From Chloroflexota bacterium (GTDB lineage: Bacteria > Chloroflexota > Limnocylindria > Limnocylindrales > CSP1-4), in the NCBI GenBank assembly GCA_021786265.1, contig JAJYNP010000318.1:1-64000 (forward strand): a stretch of 64,000 nt of DNA, given 5' to 3'. Both the position numbers and the translations under genes were made by a program. A model generated the notes under the pieces. It saw only the letters and a program-made list of their open reading frames with translations. It ran no database searches and was not told the origin of the DNA. This document shows positions 42,551-50,630 of this stretch, in pieces. Each line of letters opens with the position of its first letter. The stretch's first letter is position 1.

Positions 42551-44245
42551 TCATCCCGGCGACTGCTCCGGCGCGCCGCCCGCGCTCGGCCCTGACGACA
42601 GCCCCACAAGCTCCGGGGAGTAGTAGCGCCGAGCGCGCGTTCGTCCCTGAGCCGCGACAAGACCCGCCCGCGCCAGGTCGTTGAGGAGATGGCGCGCAAG
42701 CGCCGCGTCCTCTCCGAGCACGGTCGACGCTTCTGGCACAGACAGACTGCCCCTTCGCCGAACTTCGTCCAGGAGCCTCTGCCGCTGACGTACGCGAGCT
42801 TCAAGGCCGGATGCACCGGCCCGGAGCACGATCTCGTCGGATAGCACGTAGCGCGTTCCCCCTCGTTCCCCTGTACGCACGAGGAGACCCTTCGCGATGG
42901 CTCCGGCGATCAGCGAGTCCTCGTCAACGTCGGGCATCACTGCTCTGACGCGGCGTGGCGTGATCGCCTCCTCTCTGCGGGTGAGCACGAGCATCCGTCG
43001 TTCCGCCGGAGTGAGCCCGAGGTGCCCAAGCAGGGCGAGCCACGCCTGATCCTCAGGGGTCAACAGCGAGCGAGAGTAGAGCGTGACGACTACAGAAGCG
43101 GGGCCGGCATTGATGAGAGGCGGCTCCATGAGACGAGCCTCCATCTCCCGGTACATCCTGTCGATGCCCTCTCCGTATTCCTCCACCAATCCCAGGAGCT
43201 TCAGGACTGCCATGGTCCGTCGGTTGCGGGAGTAGTGCTCTTCCCGAATGTTCTCCAGGGTGATGTGGCCAGGCAGTGGCCCTGGGCTGTGCACCTCCAT
43301 GCGGTCGTCCCAGATCGTCACATCCACCGTTGCGCCGGGCAGCCCGTAGTCGCGATGGGCCAACGCGTTGAGGACAGCCTCGCGCACAGCTGCTACTGGG
43401 TAGGAGGGGAGGGTCTCCCGATGTGTCCCGACGACGGCCTGATAAGTCGGCGTGTTCCGCTGAACGAACTCCAACACTGCGTCGAGCAATCTTGGAAGTG
43501 GACCGACAAGCTCAACCCGCGCAGTCGTGGGCCCCGGACCTGGCCCTACGCCGGCACGTCTGACAACCTGAACGCACGCGCCGGACACATACCGCCTTGG
43601 GTCGACCGCGAAGAGAAGCGCGGCAGCCTTGGTGAGCACGGTGCCTGTGGGGGGCGGCTCGATGCGAGCTACGCCAAGATCGACCAGCGCGCGGGGCACG
43701 CCGTCGCGGCGAATGCGTGGCCGTCCGGCCGCGGCGAGAGCCCTGTTCAGGATCTCGGCATCGACATCGTCCAGTGCCGCGACCGGTAGCGCATCGTCCT
43801 CAGCCGATCGCCCCTCGCGCTCGCGAACGAACCGGGCCAGGGCATCGCCAACCAACGGTTGGCTGGAGCTGCCGTGCCGGCGGAGCAGTCTCCCGTCAGG
43901 GGTGGTCACGATGCGACCCCGCACCTCAGGGACCGCCACCACGGTGATGATGTGTTCCCCGACGGTCACAGCTCGCAGCTGCACCTCGACGCCGACATCG
44001 TGTGCCGTGGCCATGGTTCGGTCGAGGGTCGCCTGATCGAGTGGGCAACCGGCGACAGATCGATCATCGCGGACGCCGAGGATGATCAGGCCGCCGTCCG
44101 TCATTGCCATGGCCGCCATGGTCTCCGTCAGACGGTCGGAACGGAGCTTGAAGTCGAGTTGTTCGTGTTCGACGCGTCCGACTACGTCCCAGAAAGCGTC
44201 GTCCGATGTCTGATCGGGGAGATCACCCAGGGCGGGGACTCGCAT
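42551..44245 (-). CDS. Second Schlafen-AlbA_2 ATP-binding protein with wHTH domains
   Basis: 564 aa from ATG 44245; the frame is open to 44341 but the start just after the palindrome is preferred. AlbA_2 domain at about 15-130 (EHEQLDFKLRSDRLTETMAAMAMTDGGLIILGVRDD), ATP-binding domain at about 230-400 (VREAVLNALAHRDYGLPG, DDRMEVHSPGPLPGHI, GLVEEYGEGIDRMYREME), then two helical segments that could form winged HTHs (about 415-545), the last being SLSVPEASTVLGEDAALARHLLNDLARAGLVAAQ. Architecture matches the protein at 40073 but identity is low, so it is a distant paralogue rather than a duplicate. No partner gene is adjacent. Regulatory or defence role inferred. Confidence 0.85.
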   Translation of the reverse strand: MRVPALGDLPDQTSDDAFWDVVGRVEHEQLDFKLRSDRLTETMAAMAMTDGGLIILGVRDDRSVAGCPLDQATLDRTMATAHDVGVEVQLRAVTVGEHIITVVAVPEVRGRIVTTPDGRLLRRHGSSSQPLVGDALARFVREREGRSAEDDALPVAALDDVDAEILNRALAAAGRPRIRRDGVPRALVDLGVARIEPPPTGTVLTKAAALLFAVDPRRYVSGACVQVVRRAGVGPGPGPTTARVELVGPLPRLLDAVLEFVQRNTPTYQAVVGTHRETLPSYPVAAVREAVLNALAHRDYGLPGATVDVTIWDDRMEVHSPGPLPGHITLENIREEHYSRNRRTMAVLKLLGLVEEYGEGIDRMYREMEARLMEPPLINAGPASVVVTLYSRSLLTPEDQAWLALLGHLGLTPAERRMLVLTRREEAITPRRVRAVMPDVDEDSLIAGAIAKGLLVRTGERGGTRYVLSDEIVLRAGASGLEARVRQRQRLLDEVRRRGSLSVPEASTVLGEDAALARHLLNDLARAGLVAAQGRTRARRYYSPELVGLSSGPSAGGAPEQSPG

Positions 44246-44250
44246 GGGTG

Positions 44251-44270
44251 TCAAGATAGCACAATCTTGA
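44251..44270 (-). promoter_or_regulatory. Palindromic operator over the -10 box of the second AlbA_2 gene
   Basis: TCAAGAT-AGCACA-ATCTTGA, a perfect 7-bp inverted repeat with a 6-nt spacer, ending 5 bp before the start codon. On the minus strand it contains TATCTT, a -10 box 7 nt from the ATG, so the transcript would be leaderless or nearly so. Likely autoregulatory site. Confidence 0.65.
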
Positions 44271-44474
44271 TGCGCTAATGCACCTGAAGCTCGATTGAGC
44301 CAGCAAGATTGGCTAATGATGCCGACATGGCAGGACCGCATCTATGAGGGTCCAGCCGAACGTGAGCGAGAAACAGATGAGTGGGCCAGTTCCCGAGGTC
44401 CCGCCACGCTCGGCAGTCCGGCCGGTCCCGGCTTCGCTGCCGCGGTGCGGGCCACGCACGCGACGATGCGTGGG

Positions 44475-45440
44475 TCAGGTGCCCGTGGACGGCGTGCCCG
44501 CGGACGGCGTGCCCGCGCCGTCCGGCGCCACCACGCCGTGGTCGCGTACCAGCAGATCCAGTGCGGCCGCCGTGTCCGCCTCCGGGTCCTCCTCGCCGGC
44601 GGTGAACGTCCGGACCCTGGCCGGGCCAACATCCATCCCGCGGAGACGGAGCAGCTGCTTGAGCCGGTCGACTGAACCGGCGCGCGTGAGGCGGACCAGC
44701 CGGTCGAGGGCGTCCCGGTGTGCCGCCGTCCCCTCGCCGCGAACGAACGCCCCGAACAGCGCCACCACCACGTCCGGCACCGCCGCCGCGTTGCCCGAGA
44801 CGATCGCGCGGCCACCGGCGCCCGCGAACCGCTCCATCAGCCCGTCATTCCCGGGGGTGACCAGCAGGTCGGGTGGCAGCGCCAGGTACGGCTCGATCTC
44901 CTCCCACGTGCCGACGCTGAGCTTGACGCCGCAGACGTTCGGTTCCTCCAGCAGCGCCATGAACGACGACGGGGGCACTCGGTTCGCCGATGCCTCCGGG
45001 TAGTTGTAGAAGAAGAAGGGGATCTCGGGGACCGTCCGGGCAAGGGTCCGCAGATAGTGCTCGACCGCGCCAGGGCTGGTCCGGTGCAGGTAGGGCGTGA
45101 TCGCTGCCAGCCCATCGGCTCCCGCCGCCGCCGCCGCATCCGCCAGCCGGCGGGCGCTCCGCAGGTCGACATGCCCGACGTGAACGATCACCGGGACGCG
45201 GCGGGACGCGGCCGCGAGAAACGCCGACGCGGCCGCCGCCCGTTCCTCGACCTCCATGGCCACGAACTCGCCCGTGGTGCCACCGACCATCAACGCCGCC
45301 ACGCCCCGTGCCAGCAGGAAGTCCGCGTAGGCGGCAATCCGGCCGGAATCGACGCGCCCGTCGTCGCGGAACGGCGTGGAGGGCGCCGCGATGACGCCGC
45401 CGAAGCGTGCCGGCCATGCGCCCTCCCGATCGAAGGTCAC
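44475..45440 (-). CDS. DapA-family (DHDPS/NAL) aldolase or dehydratase
   Basis: 321 aa from GTG 45440, which overlaps the stop of the aldolase gene upstream (GTGA). TIM-barrel class I lyase of the dihydrodipicolinate synthase/N-acetylneuraminate lyase superfamily: GGTTGEFVAMEVEER, PYLHRTSPGAVEHYLRTLA, FFFYNYPEASANRVP with the active-site Tyr, and the Schiff-base Lys in CGVKLSVG. Genomic context (TRAP transporter, HpcH aldolase) favours a sugar-acid substrate over lysine biosynthesis. The C-terminus carries an AGTPSAGTPSTGT repeat of the low-complexity kind seen elsewhere in the window. Confidence 0.85.
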   Translation of the reverse strand: MTFDREGAWPARFGGVIAAPSTPFRDDGRVDSGRIAAYADFLLARGVAALMVGGTTGEFVAMEVEERAAAASAFLAAASRRVPVIVHVGHVDLRSARRLADAAAAAGADGLAAITPYLHRTSPGAVEHYLRTLARTVPEIPFFFYNYPEASANRVPPSSFMALLEEPNVCGVKLSVGTWEEIEPYLALPPDLLVTPGNDGLMERFAGAGGRAIVSGNAAAVPDVVVALFGAFVRGEGTAAHRDALDRLVRLTRAGSVDRLKQLLRLRGMDVGPARVRTFTAGEEDPEADTAAALDLLVRDHGVVAPDGAGTPSAGTPSTGT

Positions 45441-46294
45441 GGCGCCGACCGGTCGGGTTCGGAGGCTGGCGCGCCTGCAGGCGACGCCTCTGCCCCCTGG
45501 GGCATCTCTGCGCCCTCCGACGCCCGGATCGACTCCAGCAGCGCACGCGGCACCGTGGCCAGGAAGTGGGAGTCGCTCAGCAGCGCCAGCATCCGGAAGC
45601 CCGCGGCCCGCCACCGTGCCGTCAGCTCCAGGTCGCCGCTGTAGATGCCGGGCACCACCCCGTGGCGCCGGCACGCCTCGAGGACCCGCATGATGCGCGC
45701 GACGTGGTCCGGCGCGTCCGTCCACAGGGACGGCGGATACCCCCCGGCGAGCGAGAGGTCCCCCGGTCCGATGAAGAGTCCGTCCACGCCGGGCACCGCC
45801 GCGATCTCATCGACCCGTTCGACCCCCTCGAGGGTCTCGATCATCGGGACGCAGCGCGCGATGCGGTCGCCCATGGCCGCGTCGTAGCCGGGGTTGAGGT
45901 ACTGCACGCGGCTGGGGCCCATGCTGCGGATACCGCGCGGCGGATACCGGCAGGCCTCGGCCGCCGTCTCGGCCTGCTCGGGCGTGCTCACCATCGGGAC
46001 GATGACGCCCACCGCCCCCGCGTCCAGCACCTTCCCGATGAGCCCGGGGTCGGTCCACGGCACGCGCACGAAGGCCGGTGTGCCGGTCAGGGTAAGGACC
46101 TGCAGCATCGCGAGCAGGCTGTCCGTGCCCATCGGGCCGTGCTGTGCGTCGATGCACACCCAGTCGAAGCCGGTGTGCCCCAGGATCTCTGCCGACATCG
46201 GCGAGGGCAGCTGCGCCCAGCCCCCGTACATCGGGCGGTCCGAGGACCACAGTTCGTGGAAGTGCCCGGGGGCGCGGCGCGCAAGCCATCTCAC
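45437..46294 (-). CDS. HpcH/HpaI-family class II aldolase
   Basis: 285 aa from GTG 46294. It cleaves 2-keto-3-deoxy sugar acids or related oxo-acids with a divalent metal. Seen: FDWVCIDAQHGPMG (catalytic His region), RVPWTDPGLIGKVLDAGAVGVIVPMVSTPEQAE, and the metal ligands Glu and Asp in PMIETLEGVERVDEI and GLFIGPGDLSLAGG. Candidates include GarL-like or 2-keto-3-deoxy-L-rhamnonate (YfaU-like) activity; the latter would fit the rhamnose genes nearby, but this is inference. Operon with TRAP transporter genes upstream and the DapA-family gene downstream. Confidence 0.85.
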   Translation of the reverse strand: MRWLARRAPGHFHELWSSDRPMYGGWAQLPSPMSAEILGHTGFDWVCIDAQHGPMGTDSLLAMLQVLTLTGTPAFVRVPWTDPGLIGKVLDAGAVGVIVPMVSTPEQAETAAEACRYPPRGIRSMGPSRVQYLNPGYDAAMGDRIARCVPMIETLEGVERVDEIAAVPGVDGLFIGPGDLSLAGGYPPSLWTDAPDHVARIMRVLEACRRHGVVPGIYSGDLELTARWRAAGFRMLALLSDSHFLATVPRALLESIRASEGAEMPQGAEASPAGAPASEPDRSAP

Positions 46295-46298
46295 GTGA

Positions 46299-47594
46299 TC
46301 AGTCTCCGTTGAAGCCGAGCAGGTGTGGGAGAAAGAGCGAGATCTGCGGGAACAGCATCAGCACGATCAGTCCCGCCACGAGCAGGCCCAGGAACGGCCA
46401 CATCTCCCGGATGATCTCCTCGAGCGGCGTGTGCGTCAGCCGGCTCAGGATGAAGTTGAGCACGCCCAGGGTCGGCAGCCCCAGGCCGATCATCATGTTC
46501 AGCGTGATCACCACGCCGAAGTAGACCGGGTCGATCCCCGCCGCCTTCACGATCGGGAGCACGATCGGCAGCATCACGAACTGCAGCACGACCGTCTCCA
46601 GGAACAGGTCGCCCACCAGGAACAGGATGTTGATGATGGCGAGCAGCACCAGCGGCTGGTGGGAGATCCCGAGCACCAGCTGGGTCATCGCGGCCGGGAC
46701 CTGCTCGTTGGTCACCGCGTAGTCGATGATGAAGGCTCCGGCGATGAGACCGGCGACCGCGCCGGTCTGGCGCACCGCGACGCCCATGCTGCGCAGGAAC
46801 TGGCGCGGCGTCAGGCTCCGGTAGACGAAGAACGCCACGATCAGCGCGTACAGCACGGCCACGGCCGCGCTCTCGGTGGGCGTGAAGATCCCGCTGTAGA
46901 TCCCGCCGATGAGGATCACCGGCGCCATGATCGCGGGGAAGCCGGCGATGAGGGCGACCACGATCGGCAGCAGACCGGGCCAGTTCTCGCGGGGCAGGTT
47001 CTTCTTGCGGGCCAGGTATCCCACCAGCCCCGCATGGGCGACCGCCAGTGTGAGGCCGGGCACCAGCCCGGCGAGGAAGAGTGCCCCGATGCTGGTGCCG
47101 CTCAGGAAGCCGTACACCACCAGCGGGATGCTGGGCGGCAGGAGCGGGCCCATGATCGCGCTGGTCGACGTGGTCGCGCAGGCGAACCCCTTCGGATACC
47201 CCGCCGACTCCATCGCCCGCACGCTCATCACGCCGATCCCGCTGGTGTCGGCCACCGCGCTCCCGGTCATGCCGCTGAAGATCAGGGTGGCCACGATGTT
47301 GACCTGCGCCAGCGCGCCCCGGGATCGGCCCAGGAGCAGCTGCGCGAAGCGGAACAGGCGGTCGGTCAGGCCCGCGCTGTTCATGAGTTCGCTGGTGAAG
47401 ATGAACAGGGGCACCGCGAGCACCACGAAGTTCGCGCCGATCCCCCCGGTGATCAGCGCGGGAGCCTGCTCCAGGTCGACCCCCTTCATGAACAGGTACA
47501 CGATCCCCGCCGACACGAGGCCGTACCCGAGGGGCGCCCCCACCAGGTAGCAGAGCAGGAAGATCGCGATCAGGGCCAGGAAGGCGAGGCTCAT
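46299..47594 (-). CDS. dctM: TRAP transporter large permease (DctM)
   Basis: 431 aa with about 12 TM helices. Typical DctM blocks: VVLAVPLFIFTSELMNSAGLTDRLFRF, VNIVATLIFSGMTGSAVADTSGIG, STSAIMGPLLPPSIPLVVYGFLSG and IGLGLPTLGVLNFILSRLTHTPLEEIIREMWPF. It forms the Na+-driven translocation channel with DctQ, whose stop overlaps its start (ATGA at 47591-47594). Confidence 0.95.
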   Translation of the reverse strand: MSLAFLALIAIFLLCYLVGAPLGYGLVSAGIVYLFMKGVDLEQAPALITGGIGANFVVLAVPLFIFTSELMNSAGLTDRLFRFAQLLLGRSRGALAQVNIVATLIFSGMTGSAVADTSGIGVMSVRAMESAGYPKGFACATTSTSAIMGPLLPPSIPLVVYGFLSGTSIGALFLAGLVPGLTLAVAHAGLVGYLARKKNLPRENWPGLLPIVVALIAGFPAIMAPVILIGGIYSGIFTPTESAAVAVLYALIVAFFVYRSLTPRQFLRSMGVAVRQTGAVAGLIAGAFIIDYAVTNEQVPAAMTQLVLGISHQPLVLLAIINILFLVGDLFLETVVLQFVMLPIVLPIVKAAGIDPVYFGVVITLNMMIGLGLPTLGVLNFILSRLTHTPLEEIIREMWPFLGLLVAGLIVLMLFPQISLFLPHLLGFNGD

Positions 47595-48208
47595 GCTGCG
47601 TCATCCCGACCCGCCGGCCAGGGGACCGGCACGCCCAGCGCACGCAGCTCGAGCAACAGCAACCGTCCGCGAAGCAGGATGGTGATCAGAACGAACGGCA
47701 CGATGCCCCCGTAGCCCCAGACCTCGCCGAACGGCAGCCCGGTGGCGGGCTGGGGCAGCTCGTACTGGATGAAGGACACGGTTCCCGGGATGACCAGCAG
47801 GAAGGTCACCACGATGATCACGTTCGCGACGACGCGCCCGATCAGCCGAAGGCGGGGGCGCAGGTGCTGCGAGACCAGGTCGAAGCTGATCTGCTCGTCG
47901 CGCCAGTCCGACAGGCCGGACGCGATGCAGAAGCACCAGAAGAAGGTGTAGGTCGGCACCTCCAGCGACCACACCAGCGGCTGATCGAGCACGAACCGGA
48001 AGAACACCGAGACCACGACGGAGGCGAACGTGAGGAAGTAGAACACGGACGCCACGGCCTCCTCGAACCGCTCGAGGCGGCCGGCCCGTGCCTCCTGGAG
48101 CTCCTCCTGGAGAACGGCGCCGTAGGCCTGGGGCCTGCTCAGCTCCCACGCGGCGTGGACGCGGTCCCGGAGGCTCTCTCCCGAGCCTCGTCCCGCCGGT
48201 AGCCTCAC
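47591..48208 (-). CDS. dctQ: TRAP transporter small permease (DctQ)
   Basis: 205 aa from GTG 48208 with GGAGGT at about 6-nt spacing. Four TM helices, including VASVFYFLTFASVVVSVFFRF (about 58-78) and VVANVIIVVTFLLVIPGTVSFIQ, and the family segment WSLEVPTYTFFWCFCIASGLSDWRDEQISFDLV. Longer N-terminal cytoplasmic part than usual. Confidence 0.92.
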   Translation of the reverse strand: MRLPAGRGSGESLRDRVHAAWELSRPQAYGAVLQEELQEARAGRLERFEEAVASVFYFLTFASVVVSVFFRFVLDQPLVWSLEVPTYTFFWCFCIASGLSDWRDEQISFDLVSQHLRPRLRLIGRVVANVIIVVTFLLVIPGTVSFIQYELPQPATGLPFGEVWGYGGIVPFVLITILLRGRLLLLELRALGVPVPWPAGRDDAA

Positions 48209-48246
48209 AGGTCCACCTCCTGACGGCGCCGCCTCTCAGGGCACGA

Positions 48247-49380
48247 TCAGCAGGACGGCACCACGGCGCCGGTGCTCTGTTCCACGCTCTGGAGCATCCC
48301 GGGCAGGAACGGTCCGGTCCAGCTCGGATCGCACAGGAACGACTTCAGGACCGTGCTCTGGAACGCCTTGACGTCCGGGGAGTAGACCTGGAGCCCGTGC
48401 TGCTGCATGAGCGCGATTCCCTGGTCCTGGGTGTTCTGGACCTGCTGGTCTGCCCAGGTGTCGGCATCCTGGAACGCCTTGACAATGGCCTGCTGCTCGC
48501 TGGCGGAGAGCTTCTCCCAGACCTTCTCGTTGATGGAAGGCATGACCGGCGAGAACACGTGGTTGGTGAGGATGAGCTGCTTCGTGACTTCGTAGAACTT
48601 GTTGGCGACGTCGGTGGCCACCGGGTTGTCCTGGCCCTGGACGGTCCCCGTCTGCAGCGCCAGGTAGATCTCGTTGAACGCGACCGGGGTGACCTGCGCG
48701 CCCATCGCCGCGCCGAGCTTCGCCCAGTAGGGGCCCGGGGGCATCCGCAGCTTGACGCCGTTGAGGTCCGCCGGCGTCGAGATGTGCTTGGTGATGGTCA
48801 GATTGAGCTCGCGCGCACCAAGATCCTGGATGTCGAGGGGACGCACGCCAAGCTTCTGGACGGAGAGCTGGACAAGCTGCTGGCCGTACTGGCTGTTGAA
48901 GGTCGACAGGACCTGCGGCCAGCTCGTGTACATGTAGGGGGTGAGCAGGATCTCCATCGCCGACACCTGGGGCGCGAACGTGTCAGGGGCCGCGTAGGCG
49001 ATGTCGACCGAGTCCTTCTGGAGCCCCTCGAACTCGACCGTCTGCGACAGCAGGCTGCCGTTCGGGAAGAGGTCGACCGTGACGGCCCCGTTCGTCTCCT
49101 GCTTCACCTCGTCCGCGAACCGCTGCATCGCCTCTGTCTGAGGCTGCCCCGTGGTGCAGGGGCAGGAGAACTTGAGGGTGATCTGCGGCTGATCGGCGGC
49201 GGCGCTGGCGGCGGCGCTGCCGGCCGCGGCCGCGGCTGGCGCTGACGGCGCGCCTGTCGGGGTGCCGGTCGCGGTGGGGGCCTGACTCGAACCTGCCGAC
49301 GAGCTACAGCCGGCGATCACCCCGGCCACCGCCAGCACCGCGAGGCGGCGCACCCACGTTCTGTTCCGCTGCAATGACAT
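48247..49380 (-). CDS. dctP: TRAP transporter substrate-binding lipoprotein (DctP)
   Basis: 377 aa from ATG 49380 with GGAGGA at 5-nt spacing. Signal peptide with lipobox VIAGC (Cys25), an Ala/Pro/Thr-rich tether, then the DctP fold: MQRFADEVKQETNGAVTVDLFPNGSL, ADLNGVKLRMPPGPYWAKLGAAMGAQVTPVAFNEIYLALQTGTVQGQDNP (with the carboxylate-binding Arg in KLRMP), and LSASEQQAIVKAFQDA. It captures an anionic substrate, probably a sugar acid given the two aldolase genes in the operon. Confidence 0.95.
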   Translation of the reverse strand: MSLQRNRTWVRRLAVLAVAGVIAGCSSSAGSSQAPTATGTPTGAPSAPAAAAAGSAAASAAADQPQITLKFSCPCTTGQPQTEAMQRFADEVKQETNGAVTVDLFPNGSLLSQTVEFEGLQKDSVDIAYAAPDTFAPQVSAMEILLTPYMYTSWPQVLSTFNSQYGQQLVQLSVQKLGVRPLDIQDLGARELNLTITKHISTPADLNGVKLRMPPGPYWAKLGAAMGAQVTPVAFNEIYLALQTGTVQGQDNPVATDVANKFYEVTKQLILTNHVFSPVMPSINEKVWEKLSASEQQAIVKAFQDADTWADQQVQNTQDQGIALMQQHGLQVYSPDVKAFQSTVLKSFLCDPSWTGPFLPGMLQSVEQSTGAVVPSC

Positions 49381-49467
49381 CCGATCCTCCTTCGGCGCAG
49401 TACCGGTCCGCCCCCAGCCCACCGGTTGTGCCCCGGCCTCTCCGGCCGACACCTTGCTGGCTTCTTG

Positions 49468-49479
49468 GATATCGATTTC
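49468..49479. promoter_or_regulatory. Candidate LacI operator downstream of the TRAP promoter
   Basis: GATATCGATTTC, a 12-bp palindrome with a central CG step and one mismatched pair. It lies about +10 to +21 relative to the predicted TRAP-operon start site, a repressing position. Probable target of the divergent LacI protein (49602). Confidence 0.45.
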
Positions 49480-49495
49480 AGCCCAGCGGTGGGAC

Positions 49496-49525
49496 ACTCT
49501 AGACAAGCGAGAACGGCGCTGTCAA
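49496..49525 (-). promoter_or_regulatory. TRAP-operon promoter
   Basis: On the minus strand TTGACA (49520-49525), an 18-bp spacer and TAGAGT (49496-49501); start site about 49489, leaving a leader of about 110 nt before dctP. Confidence 0.6.
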
Positions 49526-49584
49526 GATGCGTTCCGTCCGAGCGCGAGCCGTCCTGCGCGCCAGGAGGATTATGATGAGGCCGT

Positions 49585-49604
49585 CATGAGAAACCCATTT
49601 CATG
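49585..49604. promoter_or_regulatory. Candidate operator overlapping the start of the LacI gene
   Basis: CATGAGAAACCCATTTCATG, a 20-bp inverted repeat with CATGA/TCATG arms. It overlaps the first base of the ATG at 49602 and is suitable for autoregulation. Confidence 0.5.
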
Positions 49605-50615
49605 CATAGCCCCGGGGGCCGTCTCCGGATCGGCGACGTCGCGCGGCTGGCCGGTGTGTCACCCGCTACCGTCTCGCGGGTCCTGACCGGATCGCAGCCC
49701 GTCAGCGAAGACACCCGCCAGCGGGTGCTGGCCGTGGTATCGCGGTTCGACTACCAGCCGAACCGGCTGGCCCAGAACCTCCGCCAGGGCCGTGCCGAGA
49801 TGGTCGGCGTGGTCGTGTCCGACATCGAGAATCCGCACTTCGCCACCATGGTGCGCGCGATCGAGGACGCGCTCTACGAACGGGGCAAGCGCGTCCTGCT
49901 CTGCAACGCCAGCGAGGACGCGGCCAAGCAGGCCTCCTACCTGGACGTCATGGCGGCCGAGCGGGTCCTCGGGGTCCTGATCTCCCCGTCGGACCCCGAC
50001 GGGCCCGAGATCAGCCGCCTGATCGACCTGGGGATCCCCGTGGTCGCGTTCGACCGCCACGTGAGCGATCCCCGCGCCGACGCCGTCACGGCCGACAACG
50101 TCGAGGCCGCCCGGACGGCGTGCCGCCTGCTGATCGAGGCGGGGCACCGGCGGATCGGCTTCGTCGCCGGACGTCCGGACGTCCAGACCGGCGACGATCG
50201 GCTGGCCGGATACCGGATGGAGATGGCGGCGAGCGGGCTCGAGGAGCGCGCGGTCGCGGGTGGGTTCACGGTCGAGGGCGGGCACTCGGCGACGGAGCGC
50301 CTCCTCGAGCAGGAGCCGCGCATCACCGCGCTCGTCGTGAGCAACAACCAGATGACCCTGGGCGCACTCCAGGTCCTGCGCGAACGTGGCGTGGCGATCC
50401 CCGGCGACATGGCGCTGGTCGCCTTCGACGACCCGGCGTGGGCGAGCCTCATTGACCCTCCGCTCACGACGCTCGCTCAGCCGCTGCGACAGATGGCGGC
50501 CGCCGCCGTGGAGCTCCTGTTCGAGCGCATGTCGGACGGACGGTCGCAGCCGGTCCGACCCATCTACCAGTTCGAGCTGCGGGTCCGCGATTCGTGCGGC
50601 ACCGCACGCCGCTGA
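49602..50615 (+). CDS. LacI/GalR-family regulator of the deoxysugar/TRAP genes
   Basis: 337 aa. HTH at residues 9-55: LRIGDVARLAGVSPATVSRVLTGSQPVSEDTRQRVL, hinge NRLAQNLRQGR, then a sugar-binding domain with GHRRIGFVAGRPD and IPGDMALVAFDDPAWASLIDPPLTT. It is divergent from the TRAP/aldolase operon and heads the isomerase-kinase-rhamnosidase genes 15 bp downstream. Likely effector is L-rhamnose or a related sugar or sugar acid; two candidate operators lie in the shared 221-bp promoter region. Confidence 0.92.
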   Translation: MHSPGGRLRIGDVARLAGVSPATVSRVLTGSQPVSEDTRQRVLAVVSRFDYQPNRLAQNLRQGRAEMVGVVVSDIENPHFATMVRAIEDALYERGKRVLLCNASEDAAKQASYLDVMAAERVLGVLISPSDPDGPEISRLIDLGIPVVAFDRHVSDPRADAVTADNVEAARTACRLLIEAGHRRIGFVAGRPDVQTGDDRLAGYRMEMAASGLEERAVAGGFTVEGGHSATERLLEQEPRITALVVSNNQMTLGALQVLRERGVAIPGDMALVAFDDPAWASLIDPPLTTLAQPLRQMAAAAVELLFERMSDGRSQPVRPIYQFELRVRDSCGTARR

Positions 50616-50630
50616 CAAGGGAGGATGCAC

